From contig JAGBCX010000013.1 of assembly GCA_017937805.1 (NCBI GenBank), forward strand, positions 1 through 52,271: DNA of 52,271 bases, given 5' to 3'. A program made the position numbers and the translations under genes. This DNA is from Alistipes sp. GTDB lineage: Bacteria > Bacteroidota > Bacteroidia > Bacteroidales > Rikenellaceae. The notes under the pieces were generated by a model. It saw nothing but the letters and a program-made list of their open reading frames with translations. It was not told the DNA's origin and ran no database searches. Positions 50,720 through 52,271 of the stretch are shown here, one piece after another (positions within the stretch are counted from its first letter, which is position 1; each line of letters opens with the position of its first letter).

Positions 50720-51265
50720 CTATTTTGTCTTATAGGAACAACTGAATTGTCCTTTGGCGAGTTTCAGAATCTTACTTTTCAGTAGGTTGCGGCGCAATGG
50801 CGAGAGGTGGTCGGTGAAGACCTTACCTTCGAGGTGGTCGTACTCGTGCTGAATTACGCGAGCAGGGTAGCCCGAAAACTCCTCATCGTGCTCTACAAAA
50901 TTCTCATCGAGGTATCGCATACGAATCGAAACGGGGCGCACTACGTCCTCGTGAATGCCCGGAATCGAAAGACAACCCTCCTCAAAGTGTGATGTTTTCT
51001 CCGAACGCTCGTAAATCTCGGCATTTACAAACACCTTGCGGAAGTTTGCCAACTCGGGATTCTCCTCTGCCCAAGGGGTGCAATCGACGATAAATAGGCG
51101 GATATTCTTGCCAATCTGCGGTGCAGCCAAACCTACACCACTCGCCTCGCCAAGCGTAATCCACATATCATCAACTAACTTCTTGAAGTCGGGATACGAA
51201 GCATCAATATTCTCGCTAACCTTTCTCAGAGTTGCGTTTCCATAAATTACAATAGGATATATCAT
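50720..51265 (-). CDS. def: Peptide deformylase
   Basis: Removes the formyl group from the N-terminal Met of new proteins. The 181 residues match the family. The three motifs are intact: GVGLAAPQIG (Gln50), EEGCLSIPG (Cys98) and QHEYDHLEG (His140, Glu141, His144); Cys98 and the two His bind the metal. It is third in the glyS-ruvX-def unit, with a heptad array filling the 40-nt gap from ruvX. Confidence 0.97.
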   Translation of the reverse strand: MIYPIVIYGNATLRKVSENIDASYPDFKKLVDDMWITLGEASGVGLAAPQIGKNIRLFIVDCTPWAEENPELANFRKVFVNAEIYERSEKTSHFEEGCLSIPGIHEDVVRPVSIRMRYLDENFVEHDEEFSGYPARVIQHEYDHLEGKVFTDHLSPLRRNLLKSKILKLAKGQFSCSYKTK

Positions 51266-51274
51266 TGTAATATT

Positions 51275-51306
51275 TAATTCTTAATTCTCAATTCTCAATT
51301 CTTAAT
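51275..51306. repeat. Heptad array between ruvX and def
   Basis: AATTCTT, AATTCTC, AATTCTC, AATTCTT in 7-nt phase on the plus strand. Its edge overlaps the ruvX stop codon, so TAA comes from a repeat unit. Confidence 0.8.
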
Positions 51307-51719
51307 TATCTTGCAGAGTCCATATAGGACTGCAAGATTATCGTTGCTGCCACCTTATCGACCAACGCCTTATCTCGGCGAGCCATCTTGCCGATACCGC
51401 TTTCGCGGATTGTGCGCTGCGCCAACACGGAGGTAAATCGCTCGTCATACATAACGATCTCCTTATCGGGAAAATTGTGTCGCAAACGCCCGACCAACGG
51501 CTCGATATAGCGCATTGTTTCGCTCTTCTCGCCATTCATCTGCGAGGGTTTGCCAACGACTATTGTCGTGACGTTCTCGCGTGCGCAGTAGTCGGCGATA
51601 TACTTTTCGAGTTGCTTGGTTTCGACCGTTTCTAACGCTCCGGCAATAATCTGCAACGGGTCGCTAACAGCCAATCCCGTACGCTTTACGCCATAGTCTA
51701 TTGCCAAGATTCGCCCCAT
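51306..51719 (-). CDS. ruvX: YqgF/RuvX-type nuclease (pre-16S rRNA processing)
   Basis: A 137-residue RNase H-fold protein; family members act in 16S rRNA 5'-end maturation and are also called Holliday-junction resolvase-like. The N-terminal RILAIDYGVKRTGLAVSD holds the first catalytic Asp. Central VVGKPSQMNGEKSE and C-terminal YDERFTSVLAQ and KALVDKVAATIILQSY complete the family motifs. The start is 18 nt after the glyS stop, so they are cotranscribed. Confidence 0.93.
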   Translation of the reverse strand: MGRILAIDYGVKRTGLAVSDPLQIIAGALETVETKQLEKYIADYCARENVTTIVVGKPSQMNGEKSETMRYIEPLVGRLRHNFPDKEIVMYDERFTSVLAQRTIRESGIGKMARRDKALVDKVAATIILQSYMDSAR

Positions 51720-51737
51720 TGCGGTCGCCCCGAAAGG

Positions 51738-52271
51738 TTACTTCAACTTCTTGTACAACTCGCGGAACGATGTTTCGCGCTCAACCATCGAGTAGAGGTC
51801 TGCAATAGCCACACGCTCCTGCTGCATCGAGTCGCGATGACGAACAGTTACGGTGTTGTCCTCCAAAGTCTGGTGGTCAACAGTTACGCAGAATGGAGTA
51901 CCTACTGCGTCCTGACGGCGGTAACGCTTACCAATCGAATCCTTCTCGTCGTATGCTACATTGAAGTCGAACTTCAACGCATCAATTATCTCGCGAGCCT
52001 TCTCAGGAAGACCGTCCTTCTTTACGAGTGGCATAACCGCAACCTTTGTAGGAGCCAAGCAAGCAGGAATACGCAAAACTACGCGCTCCTCGCCATTTTC
52101 GAGTTTCTCCTCGCAGTATGCAGCCGACATAATCTGCAAGAACATACGGTCTACACCAATCGAAGTCTCTACAACATAAGGAACATAGTTCTCACCACGC
52201 TCAGGGTCGAAGTACTGAATCTTCTTGCCCGAGTACTCCTGATGGCGACCAAGGTCAAAATCGGTACGCGA
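51738..52271 (-). CDS. glyS: Glycyl-tRNA synthetase (single-subunit type), C-terminal part
   Basis: Charges tRNA-Gly. Only the last 177 residues are in the window; the frame is open at the right edge. It contains the class II motif 3 region (YVVETSIGVDRMFLQ) and the C-terminal anticodon-binding domain (APTKVAVMPLVKKDG, KRYRRQDAVGTPFCVTVD, TVTVRHRDSMQQERV). These mark the alpha2 eukaryote/archaea-like enzyme, not the alpha2beta2 form. An apparent Met at 52145 is internal and not the start. ruvX and def follow as one unit. Confidence 0.95.
   Translation of the reverse strand, partial: SRTDFDLGRHQEYSGKKIQYFDPERGENYVPYVVETSIGVDRMFLQIMSAAYCEEKLENGEERVVLRIPACLAPTKVAVMPLVKKDGLPEKAREIIDALKFDFNVAYDEKDSIGKRYRRQDAVGTPFCVTVDHQTLEDNTVTVRHRDSMQQERVAIADLYSMVERETSFRELYKKLK

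Overview
This window looks like chromosomal DNA of an anaerobic gut-type member of the Bacteroidota, most likely the order Bacteroidales. Evidence: nearly every gene lacks a Shine-Dalgarno sequence, and most intergenic regions carry the Bacteroidota -7 promoter box TAnnTTTG. The gene set also fits: TonB-dependent receptor, secreted C1B peptidase, fimbrillin-like lipoprotein, M56/TonB antirepressor, B12-dependent ribonucleotide reductase, eukaryote-type (GT3) glycogen synthase and tryptophanase. A Rikenellaceae/Alistipes-like host would fit indole production and the gene content, but that is inference. No prophage, transposase, integrase or CRISPR array is visible.

Layout. 1-7.7 kb (minus strand): 5' part of ileS, a TonB-dependent receptor, and a secreted Ntn-hydrolase/PepC pair. 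7.8-10.4 kb: a lipocalin-like lipoprotein followed by a subtilisin-type lipoprotein protease. 10.7-16.9 kb: lipA, lipB, recJ, a convergent acyl-CoA synthetase, and queG. 17.3-21.5 kb: surE, a NarL-type two-component pair and gdhA. 21.5-25 kb: an FAD-dependent oxidoreductase, tRNA-Leu(TAG) and galK. 25-31 kb: a fimbrillin/metallophosphoesterase lipoprotein, nrdJ and tRNA-Leu(CAG). 31-41.3 kb: hemW, then a glycogen cluster (GT3 synthase fused to GT35 phosphorylase, debranching enzyme, GT4, GH57). 41.7-46.4 kb: blaI/blaR1-like regulators, an S41 protease and a DUF3078-like outer-membrane protein. 46.5-52.3 kb: fhs, nfo, tnaA, then a minus-strand glyS-ruvX-def unit whose first gene is cut by the window end.

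The protein-coding content is mostly housekeeping; the unexplained structure lies between genes. Many intergenic regions hold short tandem arrays with a strict 7-nt period in four sequence classes, and some of these supply the stop codons of neighbouring genes. Four gaps hold a composite dispersed element: heptads, a CAGCGCAC box, a variable middle of small hairpins or G-run nonamers, and a TTGCGCCTTGACCAC box. Two 3'-UTR elements 31 kb apart share one fold with compensatory changes in the helices. A 106-bp near-perfect inverted repeat brackets surE and the two-component genes. Both tRNA-Leu genes are followed by an inverted copy of their own 3' end and by tRNA-like relics.

The genes suggest a fermentative lifestyle: glycogen storage and turnover, amino-acid catabolism (tnaA, gdhA, secreted peptidases), one-carbon metabolism from formate (fhs), and cofactor maturation (lipA/lipB, queG).
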